Below are positions 34,244-43,269 of a stretch of DNA of 64,000 nucleotides, one piece after another. The notes under the pieces were generated by a model, which ran no database searches, had not been told where the DNA came from, and saw only the letters and a program-made list of their open reading frames with translations. Source of the stretch: Vibrio rumoiensis. Its GTDB lineage: Bacteria > Pseudomonadota > Gammaproteobacteria > Enterobacterales > Vibrionaceae. The position numbers were made by a program, and so were the translations under genes. How positions within the stretch are numbered: the first letter of the stretch is position 1; each line of letters opens with the position of its first letter. Location: positions 2,046,001-2,110,000 of the forward strand of contig NZ_AP018685.1 of the NCBI RefSeq assembly GCF_002218045.2, read 5' to 3'.

Positions 34244-34392
34244 AGCCGTTTTTCATAGTTTCTTTATGATTATTTTCCCTGCTTTATTATTCAGTATAAT
34301 AATGATTAAATTTCGTTCACTTACGACTATTATCAAGTTGATTTGCCTACTCCAAATGCGCGTCAACATTAGGTTTTGCTACCAACACACGC

Positions 34393-34398
34393 TATAAT
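34393..34398 (+). promoter_or_regulatory. -10 box of the probable xseA promoter
   Basis: A perfect TATAAT lies 46 bases before the xseA ATG. The -35 region 17-18 bases upstream is weak (TTAGGT), so this is a likely but unproved sigma-70 promoter. Confidence 0.45.
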
Positions 34399-34443
34399 CT
34401 AAGCCATTGATAATATTCCGTTCACCTAACCCAATGGCAAGCG

Positions 34444-35775
34444 ATGATTCCTGATCCTAACCCTAATATTTTTACTGTTTCGCGCTTAAATGCCGAAGTC
34501 AGAATGTTACTTGAAAATGAAATGGGGATTGTGTGGCTCGTAGGTGAGCTATCCAACTTTTCAGCCCCAGTTTCCGGCCATTGGTATTTCTCTTTAAAAG
34601 ATGCACGAGCGCAAGTTAAGTGTGCCATGTTTAAAGGGAATAACCGACGAGTGAGTTTTAAACCGCTTAATGGCAATCAAGTTCTCGTTAAAGCACGTTT
34701 ATCTCTCTATGAACCTCGCGGTGACTACCAACTTATCATCGAAAGTATGCAACCTGAAGGCGACGGTCGCTTACAACAAATGTTCGATGAGTTAAAAATG
34801 AAATTAGCGGGTGAAGGCTTATTTGCTCAACACCTAAAAAAACCGTTACCAGACAACCCTAAACGCATTGGGGTGATCACCTCAAAAACCGGCGCTGCAC
34901 TCTACGATATTTTAGATGTTTTAAAACGTCGGGATCCAAGTTTACCGGTCGTGATTTACCCTACGGTCGTTCAGGGTGAAGAGGCAGCATTTAAAATTGC
35001 CCAAGCGATTGGACGCGCAAATAGTCGTAATGAGTGTGACATATTGATTGTCGGTCGAGGTGGCGGCTCACTGGAAGATTTATGGTGTTTTAACCATGAG
35101 ATCGTGGCAAGAACGATTGCCGCAAGCCAAATTCCGATTGTCAGTGCGGTTGGTCATGAAATTGATGTCACTATTGCTGATTTTGTTGCCGATGTACGAG
35201 CACCAACGCCGTCGGCTGCGGCTGAGTTAGTCAGCCGAGATAATAGCCATAAAGCTCAAACCATTTTAAGTAAGCAACAAGCGCTAATGAGCGCTTGGCG
35301 TCATTATGATCATCAACAAAAAGCCCGGATTAATCGTTTACAGTTTTCTTTAGAAAAACAGCACCCGCGTTACCAATTGGAAAAACAAAGTCAAAAGTTA
35401 GATGACTTACACTCTCGCCTGCAACAAGCATTAGTTCGCCAGTTGGTACAATCGCAAAATCAACTCAGCCGAATGCAGCAGAAGTTAAATTTTTATTCAC
35501 CAAGTAAGACCATCGAACGCAATCAATATCGTCTGAAAAGTAATAAAACTCGGTTAATACAAGCAATCAATCAACAATTACTGAGTCAACAATATCGACT
35601 TTCTCTTCAAGCAGAAAAACTCGACACAGTTAACCCACTGTCTACTTTAAAGCGAGGTTATTCAATTACTAAAGATGAAAATGGCAAGCTGATCAACTCT
35701 ACTAAGCAGCTAAGATCAGGGCAAACGATTAAAACGACATTTACTGATGGTGATATATACTCAGTAGTTGTATGA
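34444..35775 (+). CDS. xseA: Exodeoxyribonuclease VII large subunit
   Basis: A 443-residue subunit of the ATP-independent, Mg-independent single-strand exonuclease VII. The N-terminal OB-fold has VSRLNAEVRMLLENEMG and SGHWYFSLKD; the catalytic domain contains VGVITSKTGAALYDIL (here GVITSKTGAA), RGGGSLEDLWCFN and AVGHEIDVTIADFVAD. The C-terminal half is a long coiled coil, followed by LSTLKRGYSI. Alone here; the small subunit xseB is elsewhere. Confidence 0.96.
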   Translation: MIPDPNPNIFTVSRLNAEVRMLLENEMGIVWLVGELSNFSAPVSGHWYFSLKDARAQVKCAMFKGNNRRVSFKPLNGNQVLVKARLSLYEPRGDYQLIIESMQPEGDGRLQQMFDELKMKLAGEGLFAQHLKKPLPDNPKRIGVITSKTGAALYDILDVLKRRDPSLPVVIYPTVVQGEEAAFKIAQAIGRANSRNECDILIVGRGGGSLEDLWCFNHEIVARTIAASQIPIVSAVGHEIDVTIADFVADVRAPTPSAAAELVSRDNSHKAQTILSKQQALMSAWRHYDHQQKARINRLQFSLEKQHPRYQLEKQSQKLDDLHSRLQQALVRQLVQSQNQLSRMQQKLNFYSPSKTIERNQYRLKSNKTRLIQAINQQLLSQQYRLSLQAEKLDTVNPLSTLKRGYSITKDENGKLINSTKQLRSGQTIKTTFTDGDIYSVVV

Positions 35776-35811
35776 ATAATATCTAGCGAGTAGAAGCAAG
35801 ACATTTATATA

Positions 35812-37581
35812 GTGAGGCTTGATTTGAATCAGCAACAAGAAACATGGCCATCGCTATGGCAAGAAATTGCAAATTTGATCGCCGAACTTGCTGATGTCCC
35901 TGTTGCGCTTATTATGCGTAAAAAAGACAACAGCATGGAAGTGATCGTTAGGAGCAATAATACTGAAGATAATCCTTATCACCTAGGTGACGAGGAGGCT
36001 CTATGCCATGACTTATATTGCCATCATGTGATTCAAACAGATTCTCCTTTGTTGATTCAAAATGCGCTAAAACTCGATAAATGGAAAAATACCCCAGACA
36101 TAAAGCTTGGAATGATCTCCTATTACGGCTTACCTATCCACCTTCCTGATGGGGAGTCTTTTGGTACCTTCTGCATTTTAGATAGGAAAGAACGTCACTT
36201 TGACGAAAAGTTTCAACGTCTAATGCAACTACTGGTTAATTCAATTGAAAGTTCGCTAGCGATACATAGTGAAAATAATAAATTAAGTAAAGAGCTACAG
36301 CAGCACGAGCATTATAATGCATTAACAAACTTACCAACTCAGTCTCTTGGGCAATTAAAATATTCACATAAAGATGCTCTCAACCTCTCCATTCTCTTCA
36401 TTCGAAATATACAAGCTTTCGATATTCGAGATAATTTAGGCTTAGTCGATGCACAGCGCCTGGCTCAAGAGTTTTATTCGCAAGTTAAGCTCTGTGTCCC
36501 TAATGGTGTTGAAATCTACTACATTAGTAATTCTGAATTAATTTTAGTCCACAGCACATCATCACCCGATACGTTGGCGGGTGAAACAGAAACGTTAGCG
36601 TGCCTACTTCGTGAATTATTTTCTTCTCCGCTAGAATTAGATGGTAAAAAAATCACCGTCCCTGTGAGTATCGGCTGTGCTTTTTCTTACAATAACGAAC
36701 ATCGTTTTGAAGAAGTCCTCGATATGGCAACCGTAGCTTGTACTCAAGGCTCCCAATCTGGCAAGACGTTTCATATATTTAATCCTGAACAACAAAAATT
36801 GCGTCAACACCATTATGAAGTAACGCAGCAATTTCCTAATGCTTTTGTAAATTCGGAATTTTACCTGAATTTCCAACCGATCATATCGGCTGAAACGAAT
36901 AAAATAGTCGGCTGTGAGGCATTAGTGCGTTGGAACAATGCACAATTAGGTATGGTTTACCCTGATGAGTTTATTCCTTTAGCCGAGAAATGTGGCGCGA
37001 TGGCACAGCTCGGTGATTGGATATTAGATCAAGCTCTATCAGATTTAAAACGCTGGGCAATCGATCATAATCCTGACTTTTATATCAGCATCAATATTTC
37101 TAGTACTCAATTTAATCAAGATGACTTTACCGATAAAGTTAAAGCTAAATTACAGCAATACCAAATATCACCAAATAATATTCTGCTTGAGATGACTGAG
37201 ACCGCGTTACTTCATAACCAGAAGCAGGTCATGAAGCACTGCCAAGAACTTTCTCAATTAGGTATAAAAATTGCCTTAGATGACTTCGGGACAGGCTTCT
37301 CATCATTAAGCCATTTGCATGATTTCCCAATAGATATAGTAAAAATAGACAAGAGCTTTATCTTTAGCTTAAACACGTCGAAGAAATCAGAGCAATTAGT
37401 AAAAGGAATCCTTTCTCTTGGAAAGATGCTTGATTTAAAAGTCGTCGCGGAAGGCGTTGAAAGCTTAGACGTCTGCCAAAACCTGAAATCCCTTCGTTGT
37501 GATTTCATGCAAGGTTACTATTGGGATCGTCCTCTATCTTCTGAAGATTTTGAATCAACCTACATCAATCGTAACGATTAA
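35812..37581 (+). CDS. GAF / degenerate GGDEF / EAL protein, probable c-di-GMP phosphodiesterase
   Basis: A 589-residue cytoplasmic signalling protein. Residues 10-165 resemble a GAF sensor (YYGLPIHLPDGESFGTFCILD). A diguanylate-cyclase-like domain follows (about 185-325), but its active-site motif is lost: the GGDEF position reads NSELI. The EAL domain (about 345-585) keeps its key residues: E369AL, NISSTQF, MTETALL, LDDFGTGFSS, VKIDKSF and AEGVES. It should therefore degrade c-di-GMP, with the GGDEF part perhaps binding GTP. The GTG at 35812 opens the frame; TTG at 35824, six bases after AGTGAGG, is an alternative start. It follows xseA by 36 bases. Confidence 0.9.
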   Translation: MRLDLNQQQETWPSLWQEIANLIAELADVPVALIMRKKDNSMEVIVRSNNTEDNPYHLGDEEALCHDLYCHHVIQTDSPLLIQNALKLDKWKNTPDIKLGMISYYGLPIHLPDGESFGTFCILDRKERHFDEKFQRLMQLLVNSIESSLAIHSENNKLSKELQQHEHYNALTNLPTQSLGQLKYSHKDALNLSILFIRNIQAFDIRDNLGLVDAQRLAQEFYSQVKLCVPNGVEIYYISNSELILVHSTSSPDTLAGETETLACLLRELFSSPLELDGKKITVPVSIGCAFSYNNEHRFEEVLDMATVACTQGSQSGKTFHIFNPEQQKLRQHHYEVTQQFPNAFVNSEFYLNFQPIISAETNKIVGCEALVRWNNAQLGMVYPDEFIPLAEKCGAMAQLGDWILDQALSDLKRWAIDHNPDFYISINISSTQFNQDDFTDKVKAKLQQYQISPNNILLEMTETALLHNQKQVMKHCQELSQLGIKIALDDFGTGFSSLSHLHDFPIDIVKIDKSFIFSLNTSKKSEQLVKGILSLGKMLDLKVVAEGVESLDVCQNLKSLRCDFMQGYYWDRPLSSEDFESTYINRND

Positions 37582-37602
37582 TAATGTATTGATAGCATGA
37601 AG

Positions 37603-37636
37603 GCCAGGTAGTCTTAATAAACTATCTGGCTTTTTT
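37603..37636. terminator. Rho-independent terminator
   Basis: GCCAGGTAGT/ACTATCTGGC (37603-37612 with 37621-37630) with an 8-base loop and six T after it. It ends the EAL gene transcript, just before the convergent zinc-ribbon gene. Confidence 0.85.
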
Positions 37637-37638
37637 AT

Positions 37639-37887
37639 TTAGGCGCCATTCTTTTGGTATTGAAAAGTAATACGGGATTTAGACTTCAATTCATTACAGT
37701 TAGGGCAAAAGTAACTCACCGCCCCACAAGCTTGAATTTTCTCGGCTTGCCACTTGCAATCAGGACAAAACGCTAATTGATTAAAAGTAAGGTTACAAAC
37801 CTGACACTGATAGCTATCTTTCCCGGCTTTATTATTAGAATTCCACACTAACTCTCCTTCACAACAAGAACACTCATTCTTATTCAT
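37639..37887 (-). CDS. yfgJ: Small zinc-ribbon protein, YfgJ-like
   Basis: An 82-residue protein with four CxxC knuckles (CSCC, CQVC, CPDC, CPNC) and the family core LAFCPDCKWQAEKIQACGAV. It matches the E. coli YfgJ family, small zinc-ribbon proteins of unknown role. The ATG at 37887 has GGAGGGG directly upstream; an upstream TTG only adds five residues. In E. coli it also lies beside der. Confidence 0.8.
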   Translation of the reverse strand: MNKNECSCCEGELVWNSNNKAGKDSYQCQVCNLTFNQLAFCPDCKWQAEKIQACGAVSYFCPNCNELKSKSRITFQYQKNGA

Positions 37888-38051
37888 TCCCCCCTCCTTC
37901 AACTACTTCTGATTTACCCAAGATAATGAGATCTTACTCCGATCTTCCGCTTTCTACCTTGTGATCAGCGATCTACCCCATTAAGAATATTTATATCACC
38001 ATATGCCGAAAGCATAAGTTACATGTTCTGCATTTCAATTTTTAAAAGGAT

Positions 38052-38095
38052 AAAATATCGGTTAATCATTTTTAATCACCATGATCCGATATTTT
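38052..38095. repeat. Inverted repeat in the gene-free interval before yfgJ
   Basis: A 10-bp perfect outer stem (38052-38061 with 38086-38095) and a 5-bp inner stem, AT-rich. It could be an operator, a terminator of an unseen RNA, or a palindromic repeat. Confidence 0.5.
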
Positions 38096-38369
38096 AAATA
38101 TTCATAGAATAACAATTTAGGGTATTAAACTGGAAGATCATACTCTAACAGAAGATGTTACTTATCCAGTGTCTAGATTAATTTTATGCTTCCAGAATAT
38201 TAAATGGCTAGAGCTTTACTGTTAGTACATCCGTAAAACAGACTGCCGTTTCATATCGAGCGAAGTTAGCGAGTATAGAGGTTGCGCTATCTTACACACA
38301 AAGTAAGGTTCAAAACGACGATAAGAATAACAATAAGTCGGCGAATCATGCAACATAGGCTAGATACAA

Positions 38370-38396
38370 AAATACCACTCAATTAGAGTGGTATTT
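38370..38396 (-). terminator. Rho-independent terminator of der
   Basis: AAATACCACTC/GAGTGGTATTT (38370-38380 with 38386-38396), 5-base loop, followed on the minus strand by five T. It lies 34 bases after the der stop and ends the rlmN-to-der gene series. Confidence 0.88.
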
Positions 38397-38429
38397 AAGA
38401 TTAAAATCATTGTCGTTCAAATACTCTGA

Positions 38430-39935
38430 TTATTTTTTACGGCCACGCTTGATTAGACTCACCATGCGTTTACGTTTTTGCTCTTCAGAATAACCCGCTT
38501 TCTTCGTTGGTGCTTGATTCTCAAATGGGTTCTCACTGTTTTGGAATTGAATGCGGATTGGAGTACCCATGATTTCCAAAGAACGGCGGAAATAGTTCAT
38601 CAAGTAACGCTTGTAAGAATCCGGAAGATCTTTTACTTGGTTACCATGGACAACCACGATTGGTGGGTTATAACCACCCGCATGAGCATATTTCATCTTC
38701 ACACGACGGCCACGGATAAGCGGCGGCTGATGGTCATCTTGAGCCATCTTCATAATACGAGTAAGAACCGAAGTACCAACACGCGTCGTCGCGGATTTAT
38801 ACGCTTCTTGCACAGATTCAAATAAGTGCCCCACACCTGTTCCATGTAAAGCTGAGATAAAGTGAATGCGAGCAAAATCGACAAAACCTAAACGTCGATC
38901 CAACTCTTTTTTTACTCTCTCTTTCACATCAGTATCTAGACCATCCCACTTATTTACCGCGATCACGAGTGAACGCCCCGCATTAAGCGCAAAGCCCAAT
39001 AAGCTTAGATCTTGATCTGAAATGTTTTCGCGAGCATCAATAATCACTAATACAACGTTAGCATCTTCAATCGCCTTCAATGTTTTAATCACTGAGAACT
39101 TTTCAACCGCTTCATTGATACGCTTACGACGACGGACACCCGCGGTATCAATCAACACATATTCACGCTCATCACGCTTCATTGGGATGTAGATAGAATC
39201 ACGAGTGGTGCCAGGCATGTCATAAACGACAACACGCTCTTCACCTAAAATTCGGTTAGTCAGCGTTGATTTACCCACATTCGGGCGACCGATGATAGCC
39301 AGTTTAATTGGTTGGTCTTGTAGACGCTTAAATTCCGCTTCCGCTTGCTCTTCTGTGTACTCTAATTGTTCTTCTTCAGGATCAATTTCACCCGTCAGGT
39401 CTTCAATATCACCATTAAGTAAGGCTTGCTCTGCTGCTAGCTCATCAGAAAATGGCTTCAATGCTTTATCAATAAGGCTCATCACACCACGACCATGTGC
39501 CGCAGCAATTTGATAAATCTTATCCATACCAAGTTGCCAAAACTCAGCACTGGCCGCATCGGCATCAATACCATCAACTTTATTCACAACCAGCATGCTT
39601 GGCTTTTCACGCATACGTAAGTGACGGGCAATCGCTTCATCGGCAACCGTTAAGCCTGCACGTCCATCAACCATAAACAAAACAACATCGGCTTCTTCAA
39701 TCGCCGCCAAAGATTGCTCTGCCATTTTAGTTTCAACGCCATCTTCAGTACCATCAATACCACCGGTATCAATGACGATGAACTCATGCTCACCAGATTT
39801 GGCTTGACCGTATTTACGATCGCGAGTTAAGCCTGGAAAGTCAGCCACCAGTGCGTCACGTGTACGTGTAAGACGATTAAATAACGTGGATTTACCAACG
39901 TTTGGACGCCCAACTAGAGCTACTACAGGAATCAT
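38430..39935 (-). CDS. der: Ribosome-assembly GTPase Der (EngA)
   Basis: A 501-residue GTPase with two tandem G domains, essential for 50S maturation. G1 motifs: GRPNVGKSTLFNRL near residue 8 and GRPNVGKSTLTNRIL near 216. NKxD motifs: VVNKVDG and AVNKWDG. The C-terminal KH-like domain follows (TRIMKMAQDDHQPPL). The acidic linker between the domains (EDLTGEIDPEEEQ) is typical of gammaproteobacteria. It is downstream of bamB as in E. coli. Confidence 0.97.
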   Translation of the reverse strand: MIPVVALVGRPNVGKSTLFNRLTRTRDALVADFPGLTRDRKYGQAKSGEHEFIVIDTGGIDGTEDGVETKMAEQSLAAIEEADVVLFMVDGRAGLTVADEAIARHLRMREKPSMLVVNKVDGIDADAASAEFWQLGMDKIYQIAAAHGRGVMSLIDKALKPFSDELAAEQALLNGDIEDLTGEIDPEEEQLEYTEEQAEAEFKRLQDQPIKLAIIGRPNVGKSTLTNRILGEERVVVYDMPGTTRDSIYIPMKRDEREYVLIDTAGVRRRKRINEAVEKFSVIKTLKAIEDANVVLVIIDARENISDQDLSLLGFALNAGRSLVIAVNKWDGLDTDVKERVKKELDRRLGFVDFARIHFISALHGTGVGHLFESVQEAYKSATTRVGTSVLTRIMKMAQDDHQPPLIRGRRVKMKYAHAGGYNPPIVVVHGNQVKDLPDSYKRYLMNYFRRSLEIMGTPIRIQFQNSENPFENQAPTKKAGYSEEQKRKRMVSLIKRGRKK

Positions 39936-40067
39936 ATTTACCTCTACAATCTAAAAATAACGACAGCAGTTATAGGTAATTAACATAGACATGATGCTTA
40001 CCTATAACCACTTAATCTATTCAAATATCTTAACCACGCTTCTAAATGATATGGCTAAGAATAACAA

Positions 40068-40100
40068 CGGCTCCTATATATCCAAATTGGATAGGAGCCG
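40068..40100. terminator. Hairpin between bamB and der
   Basis: CGGCTCCT pairs with AGGAGCCG, and ATCC with GGAT nearer the loop, with a small bulge between them. It is GC-rich but has no T tract on the minus strand (CGTTGTTATT follows), so it may be a partial terminator or processing site that separates der from bamB expression. Confidence 0.5.
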
Positions 40101-40137
40101 ATTACTCATACTGATAAAATCAGGGTCGCAGATTATA

Positions 40138-41304
40138 TCATGATCCTTCAGGGATCTGCATTTTCTTTATATCACCATCTCGACCAATGATAATAAAACC
40201 GTCATCCGTTTCAATTGGCGCCGTCGTAATACCATCGTCATCAATCAGTTGCTGAGCAACAAACTTACCAGTCGTTCGGTCCAACCAATGTAAGTAACCT
40301 TCCCCATCCGCCACAACCAGATATTCACCTAGCATAGTCGGAGCAGTTAGTTGACGATATTCTAACGAATCATTGCTCCAAAGCTCTGTGCCGCTACGAA
40401 CATCTACCGCAGAGATATGATCTTTGTCAGTCACGACAAAGATACGACTTCCATCCGTTGCAAGATCAGTTGCAGAAGAATAAGTACGCTTCCACATTGG
40501 GGCGCCTGAACGTAAATCAATCGCCACTAATTGACCATTAATACCAACCGCGTATAAGTTCGAGCCGATAATTAAAGGGCTAGCATCGACATCAACAAGA
40601 CGATCTATTTCCGTAGAACCTTTTGGTGTACCAATCGGTTGTTGCCACAATAACTGGCCACGTTGAATCAATGCGGCTGCAAGACGGCCATTTGCCATTC
40701 CCCAGAAAACGCCACCCGAAACGGAAACAGGAGAACTATCACCACGCAAAGTCAAGTTAGGAACCTCATTACTGATATCCCATGCTTTATCGCCAGTATC
40801 CTGTTTTAACGCGACCATCGAGCCTTTACTCGTATGGAACATCACTAAACTTTCATCCGCTAGTGGCTTAGCTAATATTTCGCCATCCACTTTCTTTTGC
40901 CAAACAATCGAACCATCTTCAACTGATAAAGCAAAAGCTTCGCCATTTTCTGTACCAATATATAACTTATCATAAGAAGCGGTTAAGCCCCCTGACAAGC
41001 GAGCGGGACCTTTTTCTGACAAGTCCTGCTTCCAAATGGTATCGCCAGTCTCTGGATCAAGAGCTTTAACTTCACCATCACGGCTGGCTACAAACACTTT
41101 GCCATAAGCATAAACCGGTGAGAGCTTTGAAAAATAATGTCCAACCCCATCGCCGATAGAAGCGCTCCAGTCTTGCTTTGGAGTGAATTGGCTATTTACT
41201 ACAGGTAGTGGAGCCATCACAATCGTATCTTCTTCACTAGAACAGCCTAAAAGACCGAGTGCAATAACTGAAATCGCTAAGCTGCGGTTGAACATTTTCT
41301 TCAT
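40138..41304 (-). CDS. bamB: Outer-membrane beta-barrel assembly lipoprotein BamB
   Basis: A 388-residue lipoprotein with an eight-bladed PQQ-type beta-propeller (repeats such as VKALDPETGDTIWKQDL, FALSVEDGSIVWQKKV and VAIDLRSGAPMWKRTY). Signal ends LGLLGC (Cys is the lipid anchor). It belongs to the BAM complex in the periplasmic face of the outer membrane. An ATG at 41313 is too close to AAGGA; the ATG at 41304 has proper spacing. Confidence 0.95.
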   Translation of the reverse strand: MKKMFNRSLAISVIALGLLGCSSEEDTIVMAPLPVVNSQFTPKQDWSASIGDGVGHYFSKLSPVYAYGKVFVASRDGEVKALDPETGDTIWKQDLSEKGPARLSGGLTASYDKLYIGTENGEAFALSVEDGSIVWQKKVDGEILAKPLADESLVMFHTSKGSMVALKQDTGDKAWDISNEVPNLTLRGDSSPVSVSGGVFWGMANGRLAAALIQRGQLLWQQPIGTPKGSTEIDRLVDVDASPLIIGSNLYAVGINGQLVAIDLRSGAPMWKRTYSSATDLATDGSRIFVVTDKDHISAVDVRSGTELWSNDSLEYRQLTAPTMLGEYLVVADGEGYLHWLDRTTGKFVAQQLIDDDGITTAPIETDDGFIIIGRDGDIKKMQIPEGS

Positions 41305-41316
41305 GCAAGACATCCT

Positions 41317-41934
41317 TTACTTTGCAAGATCATCAAGTTTTATTTGCAGTGCTTGGTCAGTGGAACCATCTTGTTGAGCTTGAGTATAAGCTTTCGCTGC
41401 TGCGTTCTTATCACCTTTTAATAGGTAGATATCTCCCATTAGCTCTTGATTTCTCGCTTTCCAAGCCTCGGATTTCACATCTGAAACCGCTTTAATTGCA
41501 TTATCAAAATCACCTTTAGCTGCAAGAACTCGAGCAGTGCGATAAGCAATAATTGGCGTTAAAGTCTCATCATCAGTATGAGCTTGAGCCCATTTTAACT
41601 GATTAAGCGCATCATCCAGTTTATCAGCATCGATTTGTACCTTTGCCAATTGCAATGACGTTAAAACTGCATACGAGGTTTTATCGTTACTATCAATGAA
41701 TTTTTGAGCAGACTCTGCAGCATCAATACCTTTCGCTTCTAAATTTGAAACGGCGGCAGTATAGCCATGAGAGGCGGCTTCTTGAGCACTCGTTAATGTA
41801 TCTTGATAATAACGCCATCCGATAATGCCACCGATACCGACAACGATACCAATCACTACCGCTTTGCCATTTGCTCGCCACCAATCTTTGATTGCTTCTA
41901 CTTGTTGTTCTTCATCAGCGTCGTAGATACTCAC
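41317..41934 (-). CDS. yfgM: YfgM/AncillarySecYEG-type tetratricopeptide protein
   Basis: A 205-residue inner-membrane protein with one N-terminal transmembrane helix (VVIGIVVGIGGIIGWRYY) and a periplasmic TPR-like domain (LNQLKWAQAHTDDETLTPIIAYRTARVLAAKG in shortened form LNQLKWAQAHTDD). E. coli YfgM binds SecYEG and PpiD and aids periplasmic folding. GTG start at 41934 with GAGGACAGGA upstream. It lies between hisS and bamB, as in enterobacteria. Confidence 0.93.
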   Translation of the reverse strand: MSIYDADEEQQVEAIKDWWRANGKAVVIGIVVGIGGIIGWRYYQDTLTSAQEAASHGYTAAVSNLEAKGIDAAESAQKFIDSNDKTSYAVLTSLQLAKVQIDADKLDDALNQLKWAQAHTDDETLTPIIAYRTARVLAAKGDFDNAIKAVSDVKSEAWKARNQELMGDIYLLKGDKNAAAKAYTQAQQDGSTDQALQIKLDDLAK

Positions 41935-41969
41935 GTCCTGTCCTCTTAAATAAATCGACTTAATATAAA

Positions 41970-43238
41970 TTAAATAATGCTTGCTAGATGAGCAGCGATA
42001 TCCGATTGCGGTAATGTATGTTGCTCACCACCAGCCAGATCTTTTAAGACAATAGTCTGATCAGCGACTTCATTTTCACCTAAAACTAGCGCGATAGTCG
42101 CCCCGACTTTATCCGCACGTTTAAATTGCTTCTTAAAGTTACCACCACCAAAGTGAGTCATAAGACGAAGACCCGGTACCGATTCGCGCAATTGCTCGGC
42201 AAGTTTCATACCGTTAATCAACGTTCCTTCACCAGCCGTCACTAAATAAACATCAACCACTTTACGTGTATCATTAAGCTCTAAGGTTTCTAGCATAAGA
42301 ACCAAGCGTTCCAGCCCCATAGCAAAACCTACGGCAGGAGCGGGCTTACCGCCAAGTTGTTCAACGAGGCCATCATAACGGCCACCACCACAAACCGTAC
42401 CTTGTGAGCCTAAACTTTCGGTGATCCACTCAAAAACGGTTTTATTGTAGTAATCTAAACCACGAACTAAACGTTGATTCACTTGGTATTCAATACCCGC
42501 TGCATCAAGTAATTCACAAAGGCCAGCAAAGTGAGCTTTAGAATCCTCATCAAGGTAGTCAGCTAATTGAGGCGCATCGACTAAGATTGCTTGTATTTCA
42601 GGGTTTTTAGTATCCAGCACTCGTAAAGGGTTGGTATACATACGGCGTTTTGCATCTTCATCTAGTACGTCCATGTGCTGTTCTAAAAACTCGATCAGCA
42701 CTGCACGGTAGTTTTGACGCGCCTCAAGTGAACCGATTGAGTTCAACTCTAAACGTACATGTTTATCAATACCCAGTTCACGCCATAGACGTGCGGTCAT
42801 CATAATAAGTTCAGCATCAACATCTGGACCTTGAAGACCAAAGACTTCAACGCCTACTTGATGGAATTGACGATAGCGACCTTTTTGTGGACGCTCGTGA
42901 CGGAACATTGGTCCTACATACCATAGGCGTTGTTCTTGGTTATAAATCAAACCATTTTCAATTCCAGCACGTACGCAGCCCGCCGTCCCCTCAGGGCGTA
43001 AGGTCAAGCTATCACCGTTGCGGTCTTCAAAGGTATACATTTCCTTTTCAACTACATCAGTCACTTCACCAATCGCACGCTTGAATAAATTCGTCATTTC
43101 AACGATTGGCATACGGATCTCACTGTATCCATAAGAGCTAACAACACGCTTAACCGCGTCTTCAACTTTATGCCAAAGTGGAGATTGTGTCGGAAGGCAG
43201 TCGTTCATGCCTCGAATTGCTTGAATTGTTTTACTCAC
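41970..43238 (-). CDS. hisS: Histidyl-tRNA synthetase
   Basis: A 422-residue class II aminoacyl-tRNA synthetase. Motif 2 appears as VGPMFRHERPQKGRYRQFHQ; the histidine-specific motifs LVRGLDYYNKTVFEW and GGGRYDGLVEQLGG, and motif 3 GFAMGLERL, are clear. The C-terminal anticodon-binding domain follows. Placed between ispG and yfgM, the usual order. Confidence 0.97.
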   Translation of the reverse strand: MSKTIQAIRGMNDCLPTQSPLWHKVEDAVKRVVSSYGYSEIRMPIVEMTNLFKRAIGEVTDVVEKEMYTFEDRNGDSLTLRPEGTAGCVRAGIENGLIYNQEQRLWYVGPMFRHERPQKGRYRQFHQVGVEVFGLQGPDVDAELIMMTARLWRELGIDKHVRLELNSIGSLEARQNYRAVLIEFLEQHMDVLDEDAKRRMYTNPLRVLDTKNPEIQAILVDAPQLADYLDEDSKAHFAGLCELLDAAGIEYQVNQRLVRGLDYYNKTVFEWITESLGSQGTVCGGGRYDGLVEQLGGKPAPAVGFAMGLERLVLMLETLELNDTRKVVDVYLVTAGEGTLINGMKLAEQLRESVPGLRLMTHFGGGNFKKQFKRADKVGATIALVLGENEVADQTIVLKDLAGGEQHTLPQSDIAAHLASII

Positions 43239-43269
43239 AGTCTATACCGTTCAATGTTCGTGGATATGA

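Larger units (their letters stand above)
34094..34443. other. Divergent promoter region between guaB and xseA
   Basis: 350 bases without a gene. It holds a candidate PurR box (34228-34243) on the guaB side and a TATAAT -10 box (34393-34398) on the xseA side. Nothing else was recognised. Confidence 0.7.
37888..38429. other. Gene-free interval between the zinc-ribbon gene and der
   Basis: No gene is supported in 542 bases. It holds a long hairpin at 38052-38095, in which AAAATATCGG pairs with CCGATATTTT and an inner ATCAT pairs with ATGAT, and the der terminator at 38370-38396. Around 38220-38345 runs sequence of mixed composition that is not like its AT-rich surroundings and was not recognised. 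A small RNA is possible but no clear promoter was found. Confidence 0.55.
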
